From Amphiura filiformis (taxonomy: Eukaryota; Echinodermata; Ophiuroidea; Amphilepidida; Amphiuridae), in NCBI RefSeq assembly GCF_039555335.1, contig NC_092631.1, positions 6,894,481-6,958,480 on the forward strand: a stretch of 64,000 nt of DNA, written 5' to 3'. The translations under genes were made by a program, and so were the position numbers. Below are positions 34,740 through 45,060 of the stretch, piece after piece. The notes beneath the pieces were generated by a model that was not told the DNA's origin, searched no databases, and saw nothing but the letters and a program-made list of their open reading frames with translations. Numbering within the stretch: position 1 is the stretch's first letter; each line of letters opens with the position of its first letter.

Positions 34740-35660
34740 AGCTCCCAGTTGCTGATTGGTGCTGAGTTTACTGTACTGGTGATACTGGTGTTGATACAGT
34801 AGCTCCCAATTGCTGGATGGTACTGGGGTATCTATTTACTGTTGGTATTGGTGATGATAAAGTAGCTACCAACTGATTGTTGCTGGGTTTAGTTATCTAC
34901 TGTTGATATTGGCGTTGATGAAGTAACTTCCTATTGCTGATTGGTGTTGATGAAGCAGCTTTCAATTGAAGTAAATGTTCATTGGCGCTAAGGTAGCCAT
35001 CTACTGCTAATATTGGTGTTGACGAAGTAGCTACCAATTGCTGCTTGTTGCTGTGTTAGCCATCTACTGCTGATATTGGTGTTGATGAAGTAGCTTCCTT
35101 TTGCTGATTGTGTTGATGAAGTAGCTTTCAATTGTTTACTTCTTCAAGACCAATATCAGCAGTAGATGGCTACATTAGAGCCAATGAGCAATTGAAAGCT
35201 TATTCATCAACACCAATATCAGCAGTAGGTAGCTACCTTAGCACCAGTGAACAATTGAAAGCTACTTCAGCAACACAATCAGCAAAAGGAAGCTACTTCA
35301 TCAACACCAATATCAGCAGTAGATGGCTAACACAGCAACAAGCAGCATTTGGCAGCTACTTCGTCAACACCAATATTAGCAGTAGATGGCTACCTTAGCG
35401 CCAATGAACATTTACTTCAATTGAAAGCTGCTTCATCAACACCAATCAGCAATAGGAAGTTACTTCATCAACGCCAATATCAACAGTAGATAGCTAAACC
35501 CAGCAACAATCAGTTGGTAGCTACTTTATCATCACCAATACCAGCAGTAGATAGATACCCCAGTACCATCCAGCAATTGGGAGCGACTGTATCAACACCA
35601 GTATCACCAGTATAGTAAACCCAGCACCAATCAGCAACTGGGAGCTACGTCATCAAGCTA
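34740..35660. repeat. 39-bp-family units meeting head-to-head
   Basis: Diverged minisatellite-family units on the plus strand up to ~35135 and on the minus strand from ~35140 (accaatatcagcagtagatgg). They form the centre of the large palindrome. Units here alternate with a non-family word, caattgctgattgg, giving a composite longer unit. Confidence 0.8.
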
Positions 35661-36699
35661 CTCTTAGCTATCGTTTCATTTTTTCCTAGAATTAATCCTT
35701 TTACAAATAGAGTTACTGAATATGATTAGATTAGTTGTTGATCTTGGAGTTGGGACATCGACTGTTGAGTGCCCAAGTGGGTAAGTGCAATAGCTGCCAT
35801 GTGTAACTGACATGTGTATATGAGTACAATATATAATATATTGCCAAATGTTCACAGGACAGCTATTGCACTTACCCACTTATCCTACTAAGTAAAGTAC
35901 TAAGGCTTTGATACTTCTTGTGTTTAGGTAATAGACATGTCGTTGATTATTTATGGTGTCATTATTGATGCCATTTTGAAAAAGCGCTCTCACCGCCTCA
36001 CCCACCGCTGCACAGTGGGCCAGGGCGGAATCAAAGTGTGCCAACATTAAAATTTGGTGAATGTGGAATTTCCAAACTTTTTCAGTTGTTTGAGAAAGAA
36101 AACATTCTGAAGTATATTATTTGGCCCATAATTTATGTTTAGATGGATTTCATAGGTGTCGTTTAGTCATGAATTTGCCCCAAAAGTGTCATATTTTCTC
36201 TTAAAATGGTAAAAGTGTGAATTTTGAAAACAACTAATGTAACGTTAGTAAATGAGAAACTGCTGTCTTACCATTGTGCATATGTCATACCTAATAGTAG
36301 TCAAACCAGATCATTAAAGCCAAAATATAAGTAACTGTATTAATCAGGAGTAATGAGGGGGCTAATTTGGTGAAATCGGGTAAAAATATGCATTTTTGGG
36401 AAAAAATAGAAATTTAGTTTGGATTCCTGTCGATTCCTGTTCAAAAAATAATGTTATCATTTGTAGACAAGTCTTAGAACTATGTTGATGGCAATGGTTT
36501 TTGCAAATATTTGCCAGCCTGCATTCCAGGGTCCATACAATGTGGCCCTATTTGCTCACATTTCAGCTGATTTTGATGGATCAGTACGGCGCACGGGTTT
36601 ATCATGTCATGTGCATAGCGCCCTCATATTGCTTAAATACCCTGGGGATTTTGCGGTTTTCACTACAACTCTGCTCTAAGAAATAGCATAAGGTCTCAA

Positions 36700-37443
36700 T
36701 ATTTTAAAACATCATTGATCGAGATAAAACAAAATCATTGAATCTTTATCAAAAACTTTTTGTTTATGCTGCTTATACAGCAGGCTCACTTTCAGATATA
36801 AATTTATCATACCATGTTTGTATGGATGCTTTGCACACTCATCATAGAATTGAACTTCCAGATAACATAGCTTAACATTTTGAAAGGTATTAAAAGACAG
36901 TAAAAAGCATTCTTTATCGTTTACGTGAACGATGGAATAACTGTAGACACTATGTGGATCATTTCACACTCAAAATAAAGACTGGCTTAACCGGAAACTG
37001 ACATTTAACAGGGGCGGATTTAGGGGGGCGCAGCCGGCGCGCGCCCCCTCTATTTTTTGACTAGCAAAGGGCGCCGGTAACTTAAAAATACAAAAATTAT
37101 AAGAAATTAAAAAAAGGAACAAATTCGGCCATGAACAGCAAACAATGGGCCAAAACCGTTGAGTTTTCGAGGGGGTAACCCCCTTTAACACATTTTTTTC
37201 GTCGTCGACCAAAAGGCGCCCCCTTTATCAAAAAATCCTGGATCCGACCCTGTTTAATGAAGAACTCCAATACAGCAGCTGAACTTTCAGCTGCAGAGGT
37301 TCGTAGCACTTCTCATTCTGAAGGAACTTCATCAGCACCAGCACCTCCTAGGAGGGCCGAGACGTCCATCGAATATGTGGGAGGCACTGTCGATCGTTCA
37401 AAGAAAAGGAAAGCACATGATCTAACTAGACATTTGGATTAGT
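36700..37443 (+). pseudogene. decayed ORF of the Transib/RAG-like element
   Basis: One plus-strand frame reads TKSLNLYQKLFVYAAYTAG, SLSDINLSYHVCMDALHTHH, then (after two stops) YRLRERWNNCRHYVDHF and TLKIKTGLTGN. After a third stop it is split by the MITE 37009-37252. Element plus one duplication is 249 bp, a multiple of three, so the frame continues: MKNSNTAAELSAAEVRS..., ending VDRSKKRKAHDLTRHLD and a stop. A basic RSKKRK patch after a Ser/Ala/Pro-rich linker recalls the N-terminal region of some Transib-type transposases, a weak memory-level resemblance. Three in-frame stops show it is dead. Function otherwise unknown. Confidence 0.5.
37009..37252. mobile_element. MITE nested in the Transib/RAG-like element
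   Basis: Ends CAGGGGCGGATTTAGG and complement of CAGGGTCGGATCCAGG; TTTAA flanks both sides (37004-37008 and 37253-37257). 244 bp, non-coding, with a ggcgcgcgcccc block. It interrupts a reading frame that resumes in phase, giving a clean insertion order. Confidence 0.8.
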
Positions 37444-38320
37444 TTTTGGATTAGTTTTGTGACTTTTTAATCATGATAATGGTATATATCATAAAACAAT
37501 TTCATGAAAGTAGCTCAGTTTCACAGTTCATATGAAAAACCCTAAGCTCTGTGCTAAAATTAAGGGCATGGGATAAAGTTGTGGTCGTTTTGGTCGGAAA
37601 AATAATTGTTTTTAAAATTATGAATATCAGGGGTAGGCCTATTCTAACCTCATTAGCCTTTTGATTGAAACGTACATTCATAATATTACATGCACATTCT
37701 ATTCTGCTTTAAACATCCATATAAATTATAGAATTTATGAAAGAAACTCAAGACACAAGAACCCCATGGTCTGCCAATTTTAAACGTGACATCTAGATTT
37801 GGTATTACGTCTAGGCCTACTTGAAAAAAATCTAATTCACATTCGCCTATATAGCGAACGACCAAATCACGTGTCTGTAATGGAGAATTGCAATTTGAAT
37901 CAAATTATTTAGTGTCGTTTGTGATGACGTTGAAGTTGTAACATCCGGGGTGGGGACCTTCCATTGACATGGTATACGTATTATGTGCTTGCCTTTTGGG
38001 GTGCTTTTTTGCCAATTTTGGTAAAGCGATGGGTGGGTTTTCACCATAGACGAAAACGCCCAGTATTATTGTGTATTTTGATAAACATATTGGTAAAAGC
38101 ACCCAATTTGAGCAAAATCGGTTGCTTTTTCAAGGAAACTGGTATATTGATGGGTTGCAAATTAGGGCCAAAATTACGTTTAAGACAATGGCAACGTTTT
38201 GGAGTCCGGCAGGAAGAATCACCTACAAATTTTTCCCCCCCCCCCCGGCCCACCCCCAACATTTAGTCTGGCTGGTTGTTTCTTTGCTTATATTAAACAA
38301 TTACAATGTCTGCATTTTAT

Positions 38321-38790
38321 TGATGTCATACGTATTAGAAAATGCCGTCAGTGAATTTTGCAATCCATATATAACCTTGAATATGCTATTTGATAATACT
38401 TTTCCAATCGGACATTTGAATCACTGTTGTAAGAGTAATTAACCAATCACGGCTCGTTATTTTAATGACGTCATATGCCTTGGAAAATGGCTCTATTGGA
38501 TTCCGAAGTCCTTAAAACCCCAGATTTGAAAGTGTTTATAATAATTCTTATACAGGCATTTGAATTATTGCGGGAGGAATAATTGACCAATCATATATCA
38601 GCCTATTAATGACGTCATACGCTTTCCAAAATGTCATCATTGAATTTTGCTCCCCTTGGAACCCCTATTTTGCTTTTTCAATTAAAATTTTAACATGTAT
38701 CATTTGAAATACTACTGTTGTAAAAATAATCGACCAATCACCGTTCAGCATTTTGATGACGTCATACATTTGTAAAAATGCTTCCATTGA
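38321..38790. repeat. ~146-bp tandem repeat with CRE and CCAAT words
   Basis: Four units start at 38321, 38466, 38610 and 38757 (spacing 145, 144, 147). Three begin with the perfect palindrome TGACGTCA and one with TGATGTCA. Before units 2-4, ACCAATCA lies 17-23 bases upstream (at 38442, 38585 and 38733). TGACGTCA is the CREB/ATF consensus and ACCAAT the NF-Y box. The rest of each unit (aaaatg...ttgaatt, ...ttgtaa..aataatt) is diverged. The array abuts the right end of the transposon. Confidence 0.75.
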
Positions 38791-40216
38791 ATTCTGCAGC
38801 CTCGAAAACCCCTAATATAGTCATTTTACCGTGATTGTATGCGTTTGATTGTCCGTTTATAATTTTGGCACACTTTGAGGCGATTCTGGCCCACTGTGCG
38901 CTGGCCAATGTGAAGGCAAACGGATTTCAAAACCTAAATGCATTGGCTGATATCCTTGATTCTGACAATACGGCATAATGTATTAGAGACATGCTCCTTA
39001 GAGCTTCAACGACTGAGATATAGGCAAAATTGATGGTAGCCATTTTAAAATTCAGTGGCAGCCATCTTGAAATTTGTGTCCTGGGCTGTTCTTAGTGATT
39101 TTATTGAACTCCTTGATCCTGCAAACATGGGTATAGACATCAAAATTATGCTTGCAGGAGCTTCAAGGACTGAGATATAGATAATTTTCATTTTCAATGT
39201 CGGCCATTTTGAAATTTTGGCAGCCATCTTGGAAATATAGGTCCCCTGTTAATGTAAGTGATACTATTGGATTCCTTGACCCTAAAAACATGGGTGTAGA
39301 CATCAGAATTATGCTGCTAGGAGTTTCACTGGCCTAGTTATGTTGATTTTTGTGATTTTGGCGGCCATTTTGAAAAAAAGCGCCCTCACCGCCTCACCCA
39401 CCGCTGGCCAATGTGCAGGCAAGCGGATTTCAAAACCTCATTGCATTAGGGTCCCAAAAATACCTGCCTCCATAAATCCCCCTAGGGGGAGTGGGGTTAG
39501 CATAGCCCACAGTCTATATGTGCAGAAAACCTCTTACATTGTAAATTTAAGAGGTCATTGCACTTTAAACGTCCTTGCCCAAAAACGACTTTATCCACAC
39601 ACATTGTTTTTGGTCATCTTTTTGTGAACATAATGGGTTAGTTTTTGAGTAAGAATGTTTAAGTAATACATTCACGCTTTTCAGGAAATTATAAGTTTTA
39701 TGTCAGGTCAATTTGCAAAATATGGGTAAAAATGCTAAATTTTGACGTTTTTGGCTCAAAATTAGGGTTGAAACATTGTTAAATCTCATTGATATTGGTT
39801 TTGTTTGATAGATGATTTCAATATCTTTCATTAGACACCAAAAATGTGAAAATCGAGGCTGTTGTTAATAAATGGCATGCATAATACGAATTATACAAGA
39901 AAACGGGTCAAATTTGAGGTCATTGACCTCTGATGTCACGCTCCACCGCTCACGACACTCAAGACATCACTTTTCAGATGTCCCATGGGATGTTCTATCC
40001 AACTATCATAACAAGACACCTGGTCATTTTTGTCAAAGAAATTCTTGCTATCTCTTGGACCATATGCGGTTAGTGATATATTGCGGCCCATTATGGTTGC
40101 AGAAAGAAATTAAGCCGCCCGGCCACCGTGCTCCCGCTCGGCCACCGTGCTCTCAGTTACCGTAAAAATTCGATTAGCATACGTGCTTACTATCGAGCGC
40201 TTTTGAAAACAAGAAA

Positions 40217-40262
40217 TTGTACCAAAGTTCGGTGCTTTACCAACTGAGCTAATGGGGTTGAG
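40217..40262 (-). mobile_element. tRNA-like 5' half
   Basis: The minus strand reads ccccattagctcagttggtaaagc, containing a near-consensus box A and D-arm, then ccgaactttggta; box B is lost. Probably a truncated SINE head. Confidence 0.4.
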
Positions 40263-40403
40263 ACACACATTTGCAGGTTTATTTGTTTGTATATAACTAC
40301 GTGTATCGATGATTTGCTCAAAACCCTTTAGACTTTTATGGATGGGGCTCATCATGTTTGCATGTTTTAAAGCACATATGCTAACTATCGAGTTTTACGG
40401 TAT

Positions 40404-41420
40404 CTACTGCTGATACTGCTTTTGATGAAGTATTTCAGCTATCTCTGCTGATATTGTTGTTGATGAAGTAGTGTAGCTATCTACTGCTGATATTGGTGTT
40501 GATGAAGTAGTATCGCTATCTCCTGCTGATACTGTTGTTGATGAAGAAGTGTAGCCATATACTGCTGATATCGGTGTTGATGAAGTAGTATAGCTATCTA
40601 CTGCTGATATTGGTGTTGATGAAGTAGTGTAGCTATCTACTGCTGATATTGGTGTTGATGAAGTAGTATAGCTATCTACTGCTGACATCTGTGTTTATGA
40701 AGTGGTGTAGCTATCTACTGCTGATATTGGTGTTGATGAAGTAGTATAGCTATCTACTGCTGATATTGGTGTTGATGAAGTAGTTCAAATATCTACTGCT
40801 GATATTGGTGTTGATGAAGTAGTATAGCTATCTACTGCTGATATTGGTGTTGATGAAGTAGTTCAAATATCTACTGCTGATATTAGTGTTGATGAAGTAG
40901 CATAGCTATCTACTGCTGATATTGGTGTTGATGAAGTAGTTCAAATATCTACTGCTGATATTGGTGTTGATGAAGTAGTATAGCTTTCTACTGCTGATAT
41001 TGGTGTTGATAAAATAGTATAGCTATCTATTGCTGATATTGGTGTTGATGAATTAGTAGAGCTATCTACTGCTGATATATGTGTTGATGAAGTGCTGTAG
41101 CTATATATCTACTGCTGATATTGCTGTTGATGAAGTAGTTCAGCTATCTACTGCTGATATTGCTGAGGCTTGTGGATCAACGTCTAGGCGTTGTGCCTGT
41201 GCGTAGCGCACTATAAATCACTGCGCTTTTTTTTTTGATGAAGTAGTACTGCTAATACGTATTGCTGTTGATAAAATATTATAGCTATCTACTGCTGATA
41301 TTGGTGTTGGTGAAGTAGTGTAGCTATCTACTACTGGTATCAGTGTTGATGAAGTAGTATAACATTCTACTGCTGATATTGGTGTTGATGAAGTAGTAAT
41401 AATATAGCTATCAGTATAAT
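40404..41420. repeat. 39-bp minisatellite array D
   Basis: About 25 units in the same orientation as arrays A-C. Recent homogenisation shows as a 117-bp (three-unit) block with the variant gtagttcaaatatctactg recurring at ~40790, 40865 and 40945. An unrelated insertion (41163-41232) ending tcactgcgctttttttttt interrupts it. Confidence 0.9.
41163..41232 (+). mobile_element. short 3'-poly(T) repeat fragment
   Basis: A ~70-bp non-family insertion (aggcttgtggatcaacg ... gtgcgtagcgcactataaat, then cactgcgcttttttttt) in array D. The terminal T run and imperfect hairpin suggest the end of a small retroposon. Source unknown. Confidence 0.4.
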
Positions 41421-41685
41421 GGAAGGAGATCTGTGTAATGATATCTGAGTGTTTTTGTATTGTACGTAAGTGCAACTTTCAAATCTGGACCTCACTATAT
41501 TAAATTGTCCGGTGTTTTATTGTTTTCTGGGCTATCGTATCAAATGAGGTGTCAAAAAATGCGCAGATATAAATTCTGCTTCCAACGCAATTTACAGATT
41601 TGTAATACAATAGTCCCTTTTTGAATAATGGCCATTTTTTTAAAGGGGGTTAGTTACTTTTTTTTGAGGTGTTTATTATCAGTAG

Positions 41686-42840
41686 TGCAGTGGCGTACAT
41701 TTCTTTTTGTCATTGGGGCAATGGGGTTGGAGTATATATAGTGAATCCAGTTCCTTTTGGTGACAGAGTAAGTTTATTGTACAGGGTGAGTCAAAAAAAG
41801 TGCAATAGAGAAAAGAATCCATTTTTATTTAAGAACCGATTTGAACCTTTTAGGTTTTAAAACATTTTATAAATGATATATCCATTAGTGACCTTGTGTG
41901 AAAAAACCAAGGAATTAGCATTTACTGTTTTGTTTTTATGACACATTTTATAGCTATACCCAATTTTAATGTTTGTCCAAGAAGCATCTAAAATTTAAAT
42001 GTCAGCCACTCCATGTATGGTAGATTTGGAACAACTGATATTTTCTTAACCTCATTGGCATTGAAATAAAATGGAGCACCCAAATTGTTATTGTCCTTGG
42101 TCTTGTTTAAGGAAAAGAAACATTATTTGTTGTTATTTTCATTTTACCTTTACTTTACAGATGTTAATTCTCTATCAAAAACATACACATTTGTACGCGG
42201 ATTTTTTTCAAATGTCGAGATGAAATGCGCGCAAATTGAAGTGGAGTGAATTATAAATATCCAGTAAGTTGGACATATTGGGATTAAAAAAACTGGAATT
42301 GGAGTCGAGTGAGGTATGAAGGACTTAAACTAATGTTAGAAAGTTTGTTTGAACAGAAAAAAAGAAATTAAATTAACGCAAAAATCAACCTTATTTAAGT
42401 TAAAGTCAGTTTCAGAGCTGGTGATTTTATCGTGCATTGTGTGCTCTCATTCAAAATACATGGTACCTCTTGGACAAATAAGGAAATTGGGTATCGTAGC
42501 GAAAGGACTAAAAAAAAGTCAAAAAATTAAGCGGTAGATGTGATTGACTTCATTTTTTCGCAACAGGTGACTATTGAGTGTGGCATTTATAGAAACTTTC
42601 AATAATTGGAAAGTTCAACGTGGTTCTTACATAAATATCGATTTTTTGCTCTATTGCACTTTTTTTGACTCACCCTGTACAAATGCACGCGGAAAATTTT
42701 ACCATGTTGAAGCTAAACTGGTGAAATATGGTGCATGAGAGCAAACATTGGCACCTTTCAGGCTAAATGGCCAAATATGAGGTAAATTTGGTCAGAAACC
42801 CACAGACTTTAAGTCAACATGGAGGGAAGGGGGGTTGATT
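41686..42840. mobile_element. CAGTGGCGTA-type MITE split by a mariner-like element
   Basis: The left end CAGTGGCGTACATTTC is at 41686. After the insertion 41782-42677, the interior resumes (ttgaagctaaactggtgaaat, aatttggtcagaaac), matching, inverted, the MITE at 26161-26445. The right terminus is not identifiable, so the end is approximate. Confidence 0.55.
41782..42677. mobile_element. mariner-like TIR element, TA duplication
   Basis: The left TIR CAGGGTGAGTCAAAAAAAGT and perfect complement at the right continue to gcaatagag (28+ bp); TA flanks both ends (41780-41781 and 42678-42679). 896 bp. No D,D-type transposase frame survives. The CAGGGTG...CACCCTG ends are typical of mariner-related elements. 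Confidence 0.85.
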
Positions 42841-42904
42841 GTATGGACCATCCCCCTATCTAACAAAATATTGGGCGGGCAGGGATTTACCTCCAACCAT
42901 CGAA

Positions 42905-43170
42905 GCCTATGATTATCAGCATAGCTATATACTGCTGATAGAGGCATGGATGGCATACTAACATTGCTATCTACTGCTGATAGAGGCATGTATGATTATA
43001 ATCTACTGCTAATAGTGGCATGGATGACATACTAACATTGCTATCTACTGCTGATAGAAGCATGGCTAGTATCCATGCCTCTATCAGCTGCAGTAGATTG
43101 CAATGCTAGTATGTCGTTCATGCCTCCATCAGCAGTAGATAGCAATGCTGGTATGTCGCCCACGCCCTGT
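42905..43170. repeat. 42-bp minisatellite, inverted about 43070
   Basis: Units of the family gctatctactgctgata plus gaggcatggatgacatac, plus-orientated to ~43070 and then minus-orientated (tatcagctgcagtagatt). The head-to-head centre makes a small palindrome. Same family as 45060-45435. Confidence 0.8.
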
Positions 43171-43449
43171 CAGCAGAAACCATGTGATTTGCTCCACAGT
43201 GACGCCCTAAATCTTTCTTGACTTTCTTCTTCTTTTCGCATCATTGTAATGCCCAATGATGTGCTAAAATGTCATGAGAAAGACTACGCCTGAAGTGCTT
43301 TAATTACAGTAAAATTGAAGTTTTAGTGTTTAACCATGTTGACCGAGTAAGTGATGGCTGACATGTTTCGTTGTTGAAGGAGGCATGGGCAACATAGCAG
43401 CATTATATTGCTACCACCCGCAGATAGATGCATGGATGACATACTATGA

Positions 43450-45060
43450 CGGTTGGTCAATAATATCCCGCAACCATTATTTATCTCCGCTCATGCATGA
43501 CTTAGATGACTGTTACTTACGATCAATAAAGTTTGTACCTTTGTCTTTCAAAACACACAACAATTAGTATCAGAGTACCATTAATTACGTAATCTCATTT
43601 GCATAAAGTCATTGCCATATGTACACTGGCAATTGTCAACATTGGCAGGAAATTTGAATTGTAGTTGAGGAACGTGTAATAAAAAGAAGCAGAAGTAAGG
43701 ACCAAAGCAATTTACACGCATAATTTTTGGTATGAGGTAATCTGAGTATATTCAATTGATAATTGTGAAAGAAGAACTGTATCTGTTAACAGATCAAGAA
43801 AGGGACTGTCTTTGAACTTCACCAAAAATAGGCCTTAACGACAAACAAACAAAAATGGTGTGAAAATCGGGAGAAAAGAGCCCACACAGTAGAAGAAAGA
43901 ATCCAAATTATCTCAAAAAAAAACACACAAAAGAACAAAACAAATATGATTCTTCTTCTTCTTCTTCAGAATACTTTTCAACGTCCCGTGACTGGAACCA
44001 GGCGAAAAGGGTGTGAGTGCGCAAGTAGGCGCCTTAGTCTCTGGTTTGTGTGTCTTCTTCGTTGAAGAAGACTGTAATGTTTTCTTTGAAGTGCTTGTTG
44101 TCTTCGATGGTCTGGATGTTGAATGGCAAATTATTCCAGTCCTTTATTGTGCGGGGCACAAATGAGTTTTGAAAGCTTCTGTTCGATTATTGGTATGGTA
44201 TGAGAGATCATAGTCAGGGCAATAGAATTTGTTGCAATAAAATAGAAATATGCGCATGCGTTGATGGTACGCATGATTGAAAGTACCAAAAATGTATGAA
44301 AAAAGTAAAATTTCATCAAAAAAGCGCTAAAAACATGACTAATACAAGGTTTGCGGAACAGTAGCTGTGTGAGTGAATTGCTATACCAAGTCTTATGCTA
44401 GAATTAGACATACTTTTCGAAATTCAAATTTCTTATTCAATCCAGAGCCTCTCTATCGTGTGCTACTTTGATTACAAAAACAAGACCTTTTTTAAAACAA
44501 GGGTTCATTAAGAAAGAAATGTTTGTGATTTCACCACTTGGAGCTCCCTTTTTAATAATCAGTAGATACCCAATAAAACCAGGTACCATTTGTTAAATTT
44601 TGTCATCGATTAATCTTTCTATCTCTTATTATGTAAAGAGCAATGGGTGATAAAGCCTACTCAAAATTGGAGATATTCAACACGATCCCTTGTCTTTAAT
44701 AAAAAATGGTATAGATCTAAAAAGAGTACAGCATCATTTCTATGTTATCGGTCTACAAAGTTGCAAAAACCGCGCCAGATTCCATACTTTAATTCTCGAG
44801 ATATTTGTTATTATGTAACAATACTGCAATTTGGTGCGAGATTTTCTTGACTATTTTGCACCATAAATCAGGCAGTGTCCATCCACTATTGTGTTTATGC
44901 TAATGTCATTACGTGATCAAGTATTCAGCATCGCTAATACATATTTGTTTTGAAAGACAAAGGTACAAACTTGTATTTAGCATAAGTAACAGTCATCCAA
45001 GTCATGCATTATCGGAGATATACCACCATGACCACAGTTGCGGGAACTTATTGACCAGCC
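43450..45060. mobile_element. TU-like fold-back structure with minisatellite flanks
   Basis: About 110 bp at 43450-43560 (ggttggtcaata, gcatgacttagatgactgtt, gtttgtacctttgtctttca) is mirrored at 44948-45060 (tgaaagacaaaggtacaaac, aacagtcatccaagtcatgc, ttattgaccagcc). 42-bp minisatellite units lie outside both arms. Sea-urchin TU elements have terminal inverted repeats made of short tandem units around an inner domain, the same layout. The 1.4-kb interior contains a LINE tail and no transposase. Confidence 0.6.
43950..44250 (-). pseudogene. LINE C-terminal fragment with (GAA)n tail
   Basis: The minus strand reads NRSFQNSFVPRTIKDWNNLP, then FNIQTIEDNKHFKENI, ending at a stop at 44036-44034. 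This is the standard 'SF.PRTI.DWN.LP' end of CR1/L2-like LINE proteins. The 3' untranslated part ends in a gaagaagaa run at 43967-43950, as in LINEs with microsatellite tails. The upstream part is lost or frameshifted (CPDYDLSYHTNNR is still visible). Confidence 0.75.

Larger units (their letters stand above)
36011..38898. mobile_element. Transib/RAG-like transposon, CACAGTG ends, 5-bp target duplication
   Basis: Both ends begin CACAGTGGGCCAG. After seven unmatched bases, TCAAAGTGTGCCAA matches at the same spacing (32 of the first 39 positions agree). CGCTG flanks both sides (36006-36010 and 38899-38903). Three uninterrupted copies of the target (33915-33935, 34365-34385, 39399-39415) read ccaccgctggccaat or the T variant, proving insertion. 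Five-bp, GC-rich duplications with CAC...GTG ends are characteristic of Transib and RAG-like transposons, relatives of the V(D)J recombinase. CACAGTG equals the recombination-signal heptamer. No clear nonamer. Interior: a decayed ORF, a nested MITE and a ~146-bp tandem repeat. No RAG1-like catalytic core could be read, so the family call is inference from the ends. Confidence 0.7.
32660..40130. repeat. large imperfect inverted duplication
   Basis: The left arm 33264-35135 is mirrored by 35140-36005 plus 38904-40062; the outermost patch 32675-32717 is mirrored at 40084-40126. Matching landmarks: tgaccaggtgtcttg (33301) and caagacacctggtca (40012); ggattaattctagg (34688) and cctagaattaatcc (35687). 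The centre lies near 35138, inside inverted 39-bp-family units. The left arm has an extra ~540 bp (tRNA-like piece and telomeric repeat); the right arm has an extra 2.9 kb (transposon 36011-38898). The arms contain repeated caaaatggccgcc phrases and no gene. Confidence 0.85.

Noticed and set aside
36011..36040. Complete 12-RSS (heptamer plus nonamer)
   Set aside because: The heptamer is exact, but at a 12-bp spacing the sequence matches the canonical nonamer poorly; only the heptamer claim is kept.
40404..40688. Repetitive Ser/Thr-rich protein on the minus strand
   Set aside because: The frame comes from the 39-bp minisatellite, whose length is a multiple of three; units elsewhere in the same family contain stops and indels.
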